64,000 bases of DNA. Source: Thysanoteuthis rhombus. Its lineage: Eukaryota; Mollusca; Cephalopoda; Oegopsida; Thysanoteuthidae. Location: positions 8,267,850 to 8,331,849 of the forward strand of contig OY735212.1 of the NCBI GenBank assembly GCA_963457665.1, written 5' to 3'. Both the position numbers and the translations under genes were made by a program. The notes under the pieces were generated by a model that did not search any database, was not told the DNA's origin, and saw only the letters and a program-made list of their open reading frames with translations. This document shows, piece after piece, positions 43,856 through 53,727 of the stretch. Numbering within the stretch: position 1 is the stretch's first letter; the number at the start of each line of letters is the position of its first letter.

Positions 43856-44030
43856 GATGGAGTTGAACTTATCAGTTTTATAGTAGAGCTGTTTCTTGTT
43901 TGGTGATATTTTACAATTTAATTTTACCGTTGAATTTGGCATTTGCATTTCATGAATAGCAACCAACAAAAACATCATATCAAAAATCTAAAGCTCGATG
44001 TATAATACTATAATTTGGCCCGATTTTTCC
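43856..44030. other. Short non-coding stretch
   Basis: Nothing recognised. Confidence 0.4.
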
Positions 44031-44031
44031 C

Positions 44032-44144
44032 AATGTTTGGTCCCAAAATTTGGTCCTAAAGTTTAGTCTTAAAGTTTGGTCTCAAAGTTTAGTCTCAAAG
44101 TTTGGTCTCAAAGTTTAGTCTCAAAGTTTGGTCTCAAAGTTAGG
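44032..44144. repeat. 13-bp minisatellite with alternating dimer structure
   Basis: Eight to nine units of AAAGTTTGGTCTC. From 44060 on, units ending in TTTGGTCTC and TTTAGTCTC alternate strictly, giving a 26-bp higher-order period. The first units carry CCC, CCT and CTT variants, as expected for older edge units. Confidence 0.92.
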
Positions 44145-44815
44145 ACAGTCACATACAAATGAAAATACAAACCTTCAAGAAATTGATGCGTGATAAAATA
44201 TTGGCAATGAGATTCGAATCGGATCAAACCGACCACTGTAGCCAAGGGATTAATGTAAAGAAAAAAACTTTTGGATTATGGCTCACTTGTGGCACCCATA
44301 AATCCACCCTTGGATCCTTTAGAGTCTGGGGGCTTGGGGCCTCCACCTCAAGTACCCCATTATTAATACGCTTCTGGTGATGAGGGAGAATGGAAACCAG
44401 CGCAGTATTACTGAGCTGAAAATCAGATCATAGATGCGCTAGTTCGATCAAAAAGATTCACTCAAAGGTCGGTTTCTTTGAAATAATCCTTCATTGAGAG
44501 CCAGTCCTTTAAAAGCTCCAACTTTGAAAAAAAAGCTTTCCTTTAAAGCCTTCATTTAACAGCCCTCCCTTTGGAAAGAAATAAAAAAACTTTTGTTTAA
44601 AATTTTGTTTCGGTATGTCAGTCAGCCTAGGAATCATAGGAGTTAAAGTCCCCAAATAGGCTAGATCTAGCTCCAATAGATCTAAATCAACAAATTTTGT
44701 TTCAGTATGCCAGCCTGTCAGACACGGGTAGGTACAAGAGAAAAAAAGGAAGAAATAGAATGATTGAATACGACACAAAATATTGTGCAGTATATTTGGA
44801 AATGACAAAACAATG
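44145..44815. other. Non-coding stretch
   Basis: Two similar words, TTTGTTTCGGTATGTCAGTC (44606) and TTTGTTTCAGTATGCCAGCC (44697), lie about 90 bp apart, suggesting a diverged tandem duplication. The CTGAAAATCAGATCATAGAT word (44400) is shared with 33880. Confidence 0.4.
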
Positions 44816-44821
44816 AAATTA

Positions 44822-45250
44822 GGTGTGATCAGTCACTAAATTGAAACTGTCACGTAACCAACGCCTTTTATCAATATGCCCCATTGGGGGTAATCAATGA
44901 AAGAATTGGAAAAAAAAAGGTTATTAATCACTAAATTACTCCCCTCGCCTCTTCCTCGGTGGTGACTTCTAACAAGAATCCGAATCAGAAAAAAACCCAT
45001 AAAAAAACGAGCGTTAATCAGGAGACCAATTTAGCTTAAACTTGCATCGTAAATTCAACCCACCTTAAAAAAAACATATTTGGAGGGTTAAAAAGACAAT
45101 TCTCTTCTGTATATATGATAAGAATATATACTCTTTGAAACCCTCTAGATCCACCGACTCTGTCTGTACGCATAAGCCATATATAGCCAATAAAACCCAC
45201 TTAAAAACTGAAGAAACCTATATTGATTATGACAGTTTTTTAATGACGGT
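44822..45250 (+). repeat. Family A dispersed repeat, copy 8
   Basis: GTGTGATCAGTCACTAAATT, GAAACTGTCACGTAACCAAC, GGGGGTAATCAATGAAAGAA, TTTAGCTTAAACTTGCATCG, ACCCTCTAGATCCACCGACT, ATATATAGCCAATAAAACCC and AAAAACTGAAGAAACCTATA. A full copy, continued by extra copies of its 3' module. Confidence 0.85.
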
Positions 45251-45514
45251 TTCTAATAGATAAATAGAGAGCCAGCCAGCCAAACAGACCCACTCAAAAA
45301 CTGGAGAAACATACTTTGATGCAGTTTTGGTTGACTAATAAATAGATATATCGCCTGACAGTCAGCCAGACCCACAAGAAATCCAATGAAACCTGTACTG
45401 ATGCTGGCAGTTTTGGTTGACGGTTTCAAATGGATAGATAAATAACCTGGCAGTCAGCTAGATCGACTTAAAAACTGCAGAAACCTGTATTGAATTTGAT
45501 AGTTTTGGATGATT
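45251..45514 (+). repeat. Tandem copies of the family A 3' module
   Basis: Three further modules of about 80-90 bp follow, each with a CCAGCCAGCCAAACAGACCC-type start, an AAAAACTGGAGAAACATACT-type middle and a GCAGTTTTGGTTGACTAATA-type end, then a short TAGATAAATA spacer. Starts are near 45270, 45355 and 45440. They resemble each other and the end of copy 8, so they arose by local tandem duplication. Confidence 0.8.
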
Positions 45515-45864
45515 AATGCATCCTCCCAATAGTCATTTATGGAGCTGAAACATGGAACCTAACCAAGAGACGGATCCGCAAACTGAGAACCATGCAACAT
45601 GCACATGAAAGAAATATGCTGGGCCTCACACGGAGAGACCACAAGACAAGAGTCAGGGATATCATAGAATCCATTGAAAATCTCAAATGGCATCGACATC
45701 ACGACTCACGACATTGATCCTCCGAGATCACATGCGCAACCAAGGCCAGCAAAATAATAGATGGAGAGACGAGCAAGACAAATTCAGAAAGTACTGGCTC
45801 TGCGACGCCCATGATAGAAGAGTGCAGCGAATCTTAGGGAAGGTCTATGTCCAACGACGGACGT

Positions 45865-45902
<38 letters not shown>
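45515..45902 (+). mobile_element. RTE-like LINE, 5'-truncated, copy 8, inserted in the module array
   Basis: Starts AATGCATCCTCCCAATAGTC and encodes ILPIVIYGAETWNLTKRRIR, KLRTMQHAHERNMLGLTRRD and HKTRVRDIIESIENLKWH with an intact frame. A small deletion then removes the WAGHIARM part. Next come NQGQQNNRWRDEQDKFRKYW, LCDAHDRRVQRILGKVYVQR and RTLG before the stop. (GAT)n at 45869-45902 is the tail. Apart from the internal deletion this is the least decayed copy, hence probably the youngest. Confidence 0.9.
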
Positions 45903-45903
<1 letters not shown>

Positions 45904-45995
45904 TCGATAGATGGCTTCCCAGCAAGCCAGACGAATTAGGAAAAAAAAAAATGAGAAACCTATGTTGACAGTCTTGTCGGTTACCAATGATAGAG
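45903..45995 (+). repeat. Fifth family A 3' module, beyond the LINE insertion
   Basis: CGATAGATGGCTTCCCAGCA, AGCCAGACGAATTAGG, ATGAGAAACCTATGTTGACA and a GTCTTGTCGGTTACCAATGA end. It continues the array interrupted by the LINE. Confidence 0.75.
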
Positions 45996-46538
45996 AATAA
46001 GAAGCAAAGCATTCAAACGGGTTGGAAGGAACGTTTGGGAATTATGAAACAATAAAATTATAAATAGAAATTGAAAGTTAGCGAAGCTGAAAACTTTGTG
46101 CGAGATGTGAAAGATTTGATTTAGCTTCACTGAGAAGAACTGGTCGATTTTGGAGGCTTTCAATTTATTTTCATTTTCCTTACGATTAACTCTTCGCCGT
46201 GTTTCTATCTTCTGCCTCTGTCTCTTCACCTTTCGAGGAGAATCGGTGTTGTGACTTATTTATTACTCGTCTCATCCTTCTCAAATAGCAATCGACTGCA
46301 AAACAATGCACCATTCATTAAACGACGCCGTCTTCCCAAGTGCAATGATAACCCAATAGTCTTGAGAGTTTCTTAGATGAAGCATTGTGACTATTACGTC
46401 TACTACTACAACTACCACTACTACTACAGCTACTACAACTTCTACTAGGTTTAAGCAAAGGATGTATCATTGGAGTAAATAATCGGAGAATAAGAGTATA
46501 CGAATAGCCAATCTGGCTCTACAGACAATTGGACGACA
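45996..46538. other. Non-coding stretch
   Basis: (CTA)n/(CTACAA)n-type trinucleotide patch at 46400-46445. Nothing else recognised. Confidence 0.45.
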
Positions 46539-46910
46539 CTAGAGTGCCCCCCCAGTGCCCATGACTAAGCGATGTACATAGAGATCGTAGGATTCCCAGT
46601 GGTCAAAACCCCTTCCAGATCCTGATGATGTAGTCCAGAGGAAAGTAGAAGGTGATGTGTCTGGCAGCAGCTTGGCTGCAAGTTCCGTCGGAAGAAAGTC
46701 GAATTGGATGCCGAGCCGCCTAAAGGATGCTCCACTCTTTTGATGTGCAGTTCTTCTCCTAGACTGGCTGCCTAGTCTAGAGAGTTCAATCTGCCGAACT
46801 ATTTTACCTATAGCTGGTGGGGGAGGGTAAGGAGATGGATTCATGCCTTTCCCTAAAGACATTAGTGAGAAGAGAACATAAGCCTCGACCAGATTTTTAA
46901 CTCGGGTCAA
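46539..46910 (-). other. 123-codon open frame, unassigned, less AT-rich than surroundings
   Basis: The frame reads MTRVKNLVEAYVLFSLMSLG, KGMNPSPYPPPPAIGKIVRQ, IELSRLGSQSRRRTAHQKSG and ASFRRLGIQFDFLPTELAAK, then LLPDTSPSTFLWTTSSGSGR, GFDHWESYDLYVHRLVMGTG and GAL. It is the longest frame free of simple repeats, and its base composition differs from the flanks. No domain was recognised. A fragment of a mobile element or a retroposed transcript is as likely as a host exon. Confidence 0.3.
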
Positions 46911-47500
46911 ATAACGTCTGTTATCCAGCTTTCGTTACTCTTCGACAAAAAAGGATGCAAGCAACAACTGATGACAGGGCAATAGTTCAGCATAATGAGA
47001 TATAGGTAAAAACCATAGAATAAGGAAATTCATTTCAACCAATACTTTGCTTTAGTTATATATATATATTATTTAACCGGATATCATCTTCTATATTCCC
47101 ATAGCAGAAACAGAGAGAGAGAGAGAGAGAGAAAGAGATGAGAAGATTTAACCAGCCATTACGATAAATCAAATCGTTGGTGATTTCAGTGCTTGAACTC
47201 TTAAATTCATATCAAAGATTGAAAGATATCATCAAGGGAAATAACGCCTGATCAAAATTATATCCCTTCCACCATTTGATAATTTGAAAAACATCTTTTC
47301 AATCAATCTGCAAATTGAGTAATTGATTCAACTATTGCTAGTTCCAGTCATTCAAGATTTCCAGTGTCAATTACAAGCAGTAACAAGAGTTACATGAATT
47401 TAAGAGTTTAAACGCTTATTTTTTCCCCCCAAAGGATTACGTTTTAACTTATTCGTCGTACTTTTTATAATTTGGCAGTGTCTGCTATCATGTGTCTTCT
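46911..47500. other. Non-coding stretch
   Basis: A short (AG)n run at 47113-47135. Nothing else recognised. Confidence 0.45.
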
Positions 47501-47524
47501 GACTTCTCTTATATTCTCTGTCAC

Positions 47525-47570
47525 CTTCTCTCTCTCTCTCATATATATAAACACACACACACACACACAC
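47525..47570. repeat. (CT)n, (TA)n and (CA)n short tracts
   Basis: Three short simple runs in succession. Confidence 0.88.
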
Positions 47571-47787
47571 ATGTTGTGTATTGAGGCAGACATATTTAAT
47601 TAATGCATCTCGGTTAAATACGAGAGACAAAGGAGACCGTTCTAAGTCCATAGACTGATTTTATTGTTTATACATGAGAGAACGTATGTATGGATCCATC
47701 AAAATCGTTTAGACATTATTTATATACATTGGATCCAGACAACCATTCTCTTGTGAATAAACGAGAGATATATTCAATCACACATGC

Positions 47788-47860
47788 TATATATATATAT
47801 ATATATACATATATATGTGTGTGTGTGTGTGTATGTGTGTGTGTGTGTGTGTGTGTGTAC
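47788..47860. repeat. (TA)n-(TG)n compound microsatellite
   Basis: About 30 bp of TA followed by about 40 bp of TG with one TATG interruption. Confidence 0.95.
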
Positions 47861-48094
47861 ATAGAATATTCAGTTCTTCGTATTGACTCTGAATGTCTAT
47901 CAGTGGTGCAATCGTCTGACTGTACACGACCTGATGATTTCAATGAATTTTCTACGTACACCTATTTACATATGCTCTATCCTTGATATTCAGCACTCTC
48001 CACTCATAAATTACTCTACCCTAAAAAAAGTAATAAACATACATACATATATATGTATATGTATTGAACTAGACCTAATAAGGAGTAAATATTT

Positions 48095-48190
48095 TTTCCC
48101 TCTTATTCCATTGGTGCGTCCAAACACGCACATATAGACAGCCAGCTGGACCAACTTGAAAACTGAAGAAATCCATGTCGACTATGGAGC
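48095..48190 (+). repeat. Family A 3' module fragment
   Basis: ATTCCATTGGTGCGTCCAAA, ATAGACAGCCAGCTGGACCA, ACTTGAAAACTGAAGAAATC and CATGTCGACTATGG: only the last ~95 bp of the family. Confidence 0.7.
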
Positions 48191-48487
48191 ACTGATTCTT
48201 CCGTCTATATCTTGTATAAGCTCTATCCTCTGATATCAAGCATATATATATTACTTGAGAAAGAGAGAGGGATACAGAGAGATGATTGAATGTAAAAAGT
48301 TTGTAATAAACAACATTGTATAGTATATGAAAATCCTGCCCACCAGACCATAAAGTACTCTGTCGATTCGGGAAGGGTTTGGTAATTTGATTTATTGAAT
48401 TATAGATTATTGAGAACGAACCAAATTCCTGAGTTCCTACGGAGTCCTCGCCTTTTGTTTGTTTGTATTCATTGAGAGTTTCCCTTC

Positions 48488-49170
48488 AGGCCAATATTCC
48501 TTGCAATGGGATGAAGGTTGTGTCTATTGTGGTGCAAGTAGGAACCAATATATTAGAAACCGTCATCAAAATTGTCAACATATGTTTCTTGATTTTTTTC
48601 AGTCTGGCTGGTTGGATATCTATATATCACACGTACTGGCCCCATCGGAGGAGCTCTTATGTAATACCATATGTTTTGCTATCGTCCCGTACCAGCTACA
48701 GTACCAGCATTCAGTATACCGAAACTGTCAACGTAGGTTTCTTCAGCTTCTATGTGGGTCTGGCTGTGTATGTGTTACGGCTACAGACCGAACAATTCGA
48801 GGTAGATGGCTGAAAATTGAATTATTCATTCCTCATTATGTCAAAACAGAAGATTTTTGTTGTTCACGATTCCCTTGCTATATTCCTCTAGTTGGATGTC
48901 CTGTTTGCAATGTAATTTTTTTCTAAAATGTCACTAAGTTTTCGTCCTGAAGTGTTTACGCTTGTTTTTTTTTCTTTTGTTGTTTTTTTAATTTTTGCAT
49001 TTTGAACTCTTTGTGATCACAACCAAAAAGAAAAAAAGGTGAGAGGAATTACTTATTGATTTCATTCATCATCCCCTTCTTCATTTTTTATTGATCAGCC
49101 CCAATGCTGCATGCTAACAAAAGCCTTTAATCTCATGACAGTTTCTATTGGGGAACTAAGTAGACCCCTT
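48488..49170 (-). repeat. Family A dispersed repeat, copy 9, with doubled 3' module
   Basis: On the plus strand, a first inverted module (AGAAACCGTCATCAAAATTG, TCAACATATGTTTCTTGATT, AGTCTGGCTGGTTGGATATC) is followed about 180 bp later by a second (GAAACTGTCAACGTAGGTTT, CTTCAGCTTCTATGTGGGTC, a TGGCTGAAAATTGAATTATT block). The rest of the family follows: TATTGATCAGCCCCAATGCT and CTCATGACAGTTTCTATTGG. The frames at 48459-48926 are by-products of this repeat. Confidence 0.8.
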
Positions 49171-50600
49171 CTTTTATCGATAGTTAATAATATGTATGTG
49201 TATGTTATTGCATTGGGTTATTACTTTAATGTATAACGCATTTTGCTGGCCTTGCTTCGAGTTATATTCCAAAGAGTACTAGTGTAATTGAAAACTGATT
49301 TCTAGAAGGTTATAAACTTCTTCAATATTATCTTTTGTGGACCATCCAAGTCAAGTTTTGCTCTTGTACTTTTTTGTTGAATATAGATAAGCGCCACAAA
49401 GACAGATGACAACGCCAGTGCAAGGGTTTCATGCGCACTTGGCAAGACTTGAAAATTGCGCAAGGGTTCCATGAACCCGAGGCGTAACTTGGAATTTGCA
49501 CCCACAATTGTATCCTTACGACTACATTTTTCTAGTTTTCTGTGCACTTTAAAAACCTATGTGTGTGACATCTCATCGCTAAACGCTATAATTATCTGAC
49601 AAGGGATTTATTTTTTTTTACGTCTGACTCAAAGAAAATATCAAATAGCCGTTAAATTTGATAATTTGACGATCTTAGTGGTTAACAAATGAATGACACT
49701 CTTTCTCCCTATGACGGATCTTGAATGCCCTGGTGGTCAGGCACGGTCAGAATGATGGTCCTCATCCTGCTATGACATCTTTTTTGAGAGCAATGAAACT
49801 GGTCTTATATAACTTCTAATTCTCATACAAAAATTACGTAATAAACCATTTTTTCATTTAAAATATTCCATTCTCTCCTTTCAGGGACTTGGAAATTAGT
49901 GTTATATATCTTATTATCTAAAATTATACTTCTTTATCGTTTAATTCTGCAATCAAAGACTCATTTGATGTGTTCGTTAATCAGCTTCAGCGAGAGGCGC
50001 TTTGTTTGACGAAGGTAGTGGTAAAAACTAAACATATTGTTCAGAAAATCCGGAGAAAGATAAGTTTATGAATCGAGAATAACTTTATCCACAGTATACT
50101 ATCAGAGGGAAAGAGTTTGTATGGGTCATTCTTTCAAATCCCATCATTCATAAAATGATTGTGATTTTTTTGTTTGCAAGTATGTATGTTACCGTAATCC
50201 AGCAAAAATACAGCATTCCTTAAAGTATTGTTACGTATTGCTTATCGGTATGACGTCAAAATAGAACATTATGACTTAATAAGATAATTTTGTCACTTCA
50301 TGAGAGAACGGGGAGGATGTTTTTTTGATCTTAACTCATAATCTGATAACATTTTTTTTTTGAAAAGATGCTTTTTGAAAAATTCAGCTTCATACTCTGA
50401 TCACACAATTTTTAAAGTTGGATCGAAAAGTAAGGGGACCAGTTTCCCTTTTAGAGGTCAAAATAAATGGTAAATTTGTTTTCACGTCCAGAGGTCAAAG
50501 GTGAGGGAGAAAAAATACAAATTATTTACTTGTTTCTCTTATATGTTTGTAAATAATAATTATAATAATAATTCGATACAAAGGAAGTGAGTTAACTTCG
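49171..50600. other. 1.4-kb non-coding stretch
   Basis: A minus frame at 49302-49547 has ordinary composition but no recognised motif. Within it, two TTCATG(C/A)-centred words (GCAAGGGTTTCATGCGCACT at 49421 and GCAAGGGTTCCATGAACCCG at 49458) repeat at a ~38-bp interval. Otherwise nothing recognised. Confidence 0.4.
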
Positions 50601-50604
50601 AGCT

Positions 50605-50945
50605 CAGTAGCGTCTCTAGGGTTGGTGTCACTCTTGGTGGTAACTCAGGGTGTCACTTCCAGTATTGCAAACTCAAAAATTTTTAGCACTAAATGAACCT
50701 AAAAAAAATGTCGAAAAATACCAAAAGGTGCTATTTATGGCCATTTTTTCAGTTGAAAATTATTAGATTGGTCTTAAATAACTGGTAAAAGCTAATTTTT
50801 GGCTAAAATGATAAATTGCCAAAAGGTGGTGGTAAATGTTGAATTTTCGCTCTGCCAAAACATCAAGCATCATCGCCCTAATGGTGTCATCCGGGGCACT
50901 CCATGCCGTCAGTACACCAGTGATGTAGCTTAAGAGCCGGCAAAG
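50605..50945. repeat. Probable short TIR-like or dispersed element
   Basis: AGTAGCGTCTCTAGGGTTGG with GTGTCACTC and later GGGTGTCACTTCC form the left part. CTCTGCCAAAACATCAAGCA, AATGGTGTCATCCGGGGCAC and CACCAGTGATGTAGCTT form the right part. The ends resemble those of common invertebrate elements that start CAGTGGCGTAGCTAGGGT, but only one copy is present here and the ends are not clearly inverted. Confidence 0.35.
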
Positions 50946-51514
50946 GCTGACAATGGGGGATAAAACACTGCTTCATTCTTTTTCACTAATATTCTAAGAC
51001 GTACTGAATCTTGAAATGGTTACAACTCAGATATTTTTATACAAATCTCACGTATCTGCTGACAGCCTTCCGATATTTTGACTTCGGTATCCTGGTCATG
51101 TCCCAGTAAAATCATCAAGGAGATCAGATGTGGAATTTGGAACCCAAAATTGATTTTTAGCAAAAAGCGCAAATTTTCGGCTCACACCGTAATCAAAATA
51201 TCTCACTTAATCAAAACAAGGAAGAGGTATAGAATTCAAATCCTTTTAACCATGTAAAAGAATCCAGACGTCTGAAACGCATAGTAATTAGATTGAATTT
51301 TCAATACGGTGAGATCTGAAAATTCAGGCTTTCGACGCATTTTACATTTGATTCAATGTTGCCAATCCCATTGATGGATTAAAAAAAACAATTAGACACT
51401 GTGAGGAAGTTCATGAGATTTAGGAATTATCAATAAATAATAATAACTAATCAAATAAACTTGGTAGAATCACAAAATTACTTCAGTAATAGGTTTGAAT
51501 GGAATTCTTACAAT
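50946..51514. other. Non-coding stretch
   Basis: CACACCGTAATCAAAATATCTCAC (about 51184) and CAATACGGTGAGATCTG (about 51302) are partly inverted relative to each other. No element assigned. Confidence 0.35.
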
Positions 51515-51902
51515 ATATTAGGGTGTTCAGGGAGTAATTACGCTATTTTCGTGTCTCGGAAGTAATTACGTATTTTTCTACTATAAACTATATGCCAACC
51601 AACTAAGGCAAGACCAGGGTTGAATAATATGAAACTATGTCTGGATTTAATTTGGCATCTCTTCACTTGGTGATGGGTCATTTATAGTAAAGATTAACCC
51701 CTCAAAGTATAGAGATTTTAAAGTGCAACATCGCTTACAATATGGATTTGGAAAGGGTACTACTCATACACTGCAATGAAGAGCATTTCTGAAGTGTATT
51801 CCGATGGAATGAAGCTTGTGAATGTTTTCGATTCTTTTTTGGAAATACCTCATTAATTTCCGAACACGAAAATACCTAATTACTTCCCGAACACTCTAAT
51901 AT
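51515..51902. mobile_element. TIR element (~388 bp) carrying a reverse-transcriptase scrap
   Basis: Left end ATATTAGGGTGTTCAGGGAG, TAATTACGCTATTTTCGTGT, CTCGGAAGTAATTACGTATT. The right end is the inverse: AATACCTCATTAATTTCCGA, ACACGAAAATACCTAATTAC, TTCCCGAACACTCTAATAT. The terminal repeats are about 65-70 bp, and each contains the unit TCGGGAAGTAATTACGTATTTT twice, so they are themselves tandem duplicates. The interior (about 51724-51840) encodes, in two frames, LQYGFGKGTTHTL and DGMKLVNVF, the spaced motifs QxGFRKGRSTTxAL and DxGKxVxxVFLDFSKAFD of non-LTR reverse transcriptases. Confidence 0.75.
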
Positions 51903-51949
51903 AAAGATTACAAATCTAATCTAACTACAATTGAAAGAATCTCTGTAAG

Positions 51950-52325
51950 TCTGTCTGTTTGTCTGTGTGCATGTATTCACCGCGAGTATTCGATGACTGA
52001 CCATTGAATAAAGTTGACACTTGCCAGATATTCTAGTCAGCACATAAGGAAGTGCATTGTCGAGATCGATGTTGTTTTTGGATCAGCGTTTCTCGAGAAA
52101 CCAGATAAATTAAAAAAACATATTTGAATATCTGAATCTAGATATGAAATATCTAAATTGGCAACACTGGCGAGAAGTAATCGAAATACTTCGAAGTCGG
52201 AGTTTCGCACAACGAGTAGAAAATTAGTTACGTGACAATCATGGCAGGCTATTCCTCACGCCATGAAGTCTGACCACTTCTAAACATGCACCTTTGGAAC
52301 GAGCAATACTCTAATATTGTTTGTA
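51950..52325 (+). repeat. Family B dispersed repeat, copy 2
   Basis: TTGACACTTGCCAGATATTC, GTCAGCACATAAGGAAGTGC, ATTGTCGAGATCGATGTTGT, GGATCAGCGTTTCTCGAGAA, ATCTAAATTGGCAACACTGG, GAGAAGTAATCGAAATACTT, TTCGCACAACGAGTAGAAAA and TGACAATCATGGCAG. Same order as 19140-19545. Confidence 0.7.
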
Positions 52326-53515
52326 CTTGTCGGAGTAAAGGATAGCTGGCCATGCACTGATTTTATTGGAAGATGCATTGTAAGTTTAGAAAAAAAGAAG
52401 GAATATGTTGGTCTCTTTGCATATGATAGAAAAGCAGACTAAAAGTTAAAAAAGTTGAATATTCTATTACTTGGAGTTGATACAAAATGTTTATGATTAA
52501 ATACCTGTAAAATCTTTCCCACAGCAAGTCACACTGCTAATCACATCCTTCAATTTCTTGTAAATTAAAGCACGACTTACCTGCAAAAAGAAAGAAAACA
52601 TTCACTAAAATACTGAAAACGCTTGAAAAAAGAAACATTACTGCATGGCAATGATGACGTCACAATAACATTCCACCAATAACACTATGAAATGTATTTT
52701 TACTTTGTCTATAATTCTGAGGTTACTCAAATCTCTTCCTCTCATCTTTGATGTTACAGCGACGTTTCGGTTGATTTATTCTACGCCCTTCTTCAGGTGT
52801 AATAATTTTGAAGTTTAACTCATGAAAAACCAAGGAAAGGAACCGACTCAGTTCAAAAACTGAATCGCTATTCAAACACTTTTGACTTTGTGTTTCTAAT
52901 GGAATTATCAGTTTCCGGTTGAGATTTCAAGATAATTCCCATCAAAACGTTCCAGACCGAAATAATGTTTGTATCGAAAATAAAAGGAAAAATATTTATA
53001 CACTTCATAGACATGATAAATAAGAAAATAGCACTTGCTAACCAGAAACCAAAAAACGTTTTACACGTCGTATTCGGTACAATAACAACATTGGGATGGT
53101 TTCCAAGACCGTGAAGAAGGATATCAGAGGCTTCCCCACAGAGTAAATATCTTGATACTTGATTTTTTATTCACTGCAACAATATATACTATTGATTGTC
53201 TAGAAAATAAAACAACTAGCTATTCGTGTCTGTGCCCCTCTACCATGACCATAATTGCATCTTAACTAAATTTGACATGCATACTCAATGAACCCAGGGG
53301 TTGTTTCAAAGTAAAACGTTTTCAGGAGAAATATAAGGATTTTTGAAGGGAGCTTTTTTACAATGTGAGTGTAATACTAAACTGAACCCTAACTGAAATC
53401 ACACGACAGGCCTGGTTCTAGCTCGTTATACATAAATGTCAAGTTTCCTAAATACTTGTGACAGGATATGGACTGAATGTTTTTTTTTTTATGGATTATT
53501 CGTCAACATATTTTC
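52326..53515. other. 1.2-kb non-coding stretch, nothing recognised
   Basis: No repeat-family match. If the exon at 53522-53727 is real, this would be downstream (3') of its gene on the minus strand. Confidence 0.4.
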
Positions 53516-53521
53516 ATAGAC

Positions 53522-53727
53522 TTAATTAAATTTGAAGGAACGTATCCAAGCAGCAGAACTATACGTTTTCTTAATGTTCTTGCTACGTATTTTTTTTGTG
53601 CATTTCGCGATTATGTACATTCTTCTCGTATTCGATGTCAGCCGTTCGTATCCTGAAAGAATGTCTAAATCATCCATAGTACTCCTATTACTAATTCGAT
53701 AACTGTCACTTAATGTTTTCAACATAT
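53522..53727 (-). CDS. Candidate terminal exon, unknown protein
   Basis: On the minus strand the sequence CTTTCCTTTCTAACTATTTCAG precedes the frame: a CTAAC branch point, a pyrimidine tract and CAG, an unusually good 3' splice site for this AT-rich region. The frame then encodes MLKTLSDSYRISNRSTMDDL, DILSGYERLTSNTRRMYIIA, KCTKKIRSKNIKKTYSSAAW and IRSFKFN followed by TAA. Two bases precede the first ATG, so the incoming intron would be phase 1. The peptide is basic near its end with no recognised domain. No upstream exon or poly-A signal was identified, so it may be chance or an alternative 3' exon. Confidence 0.35.

Noticed and set aside
48459-48926. 155-codon plus-strand frame
   Set aside because: It lies over two inverted modules of family A; the frame is not kept in other copies of the family.
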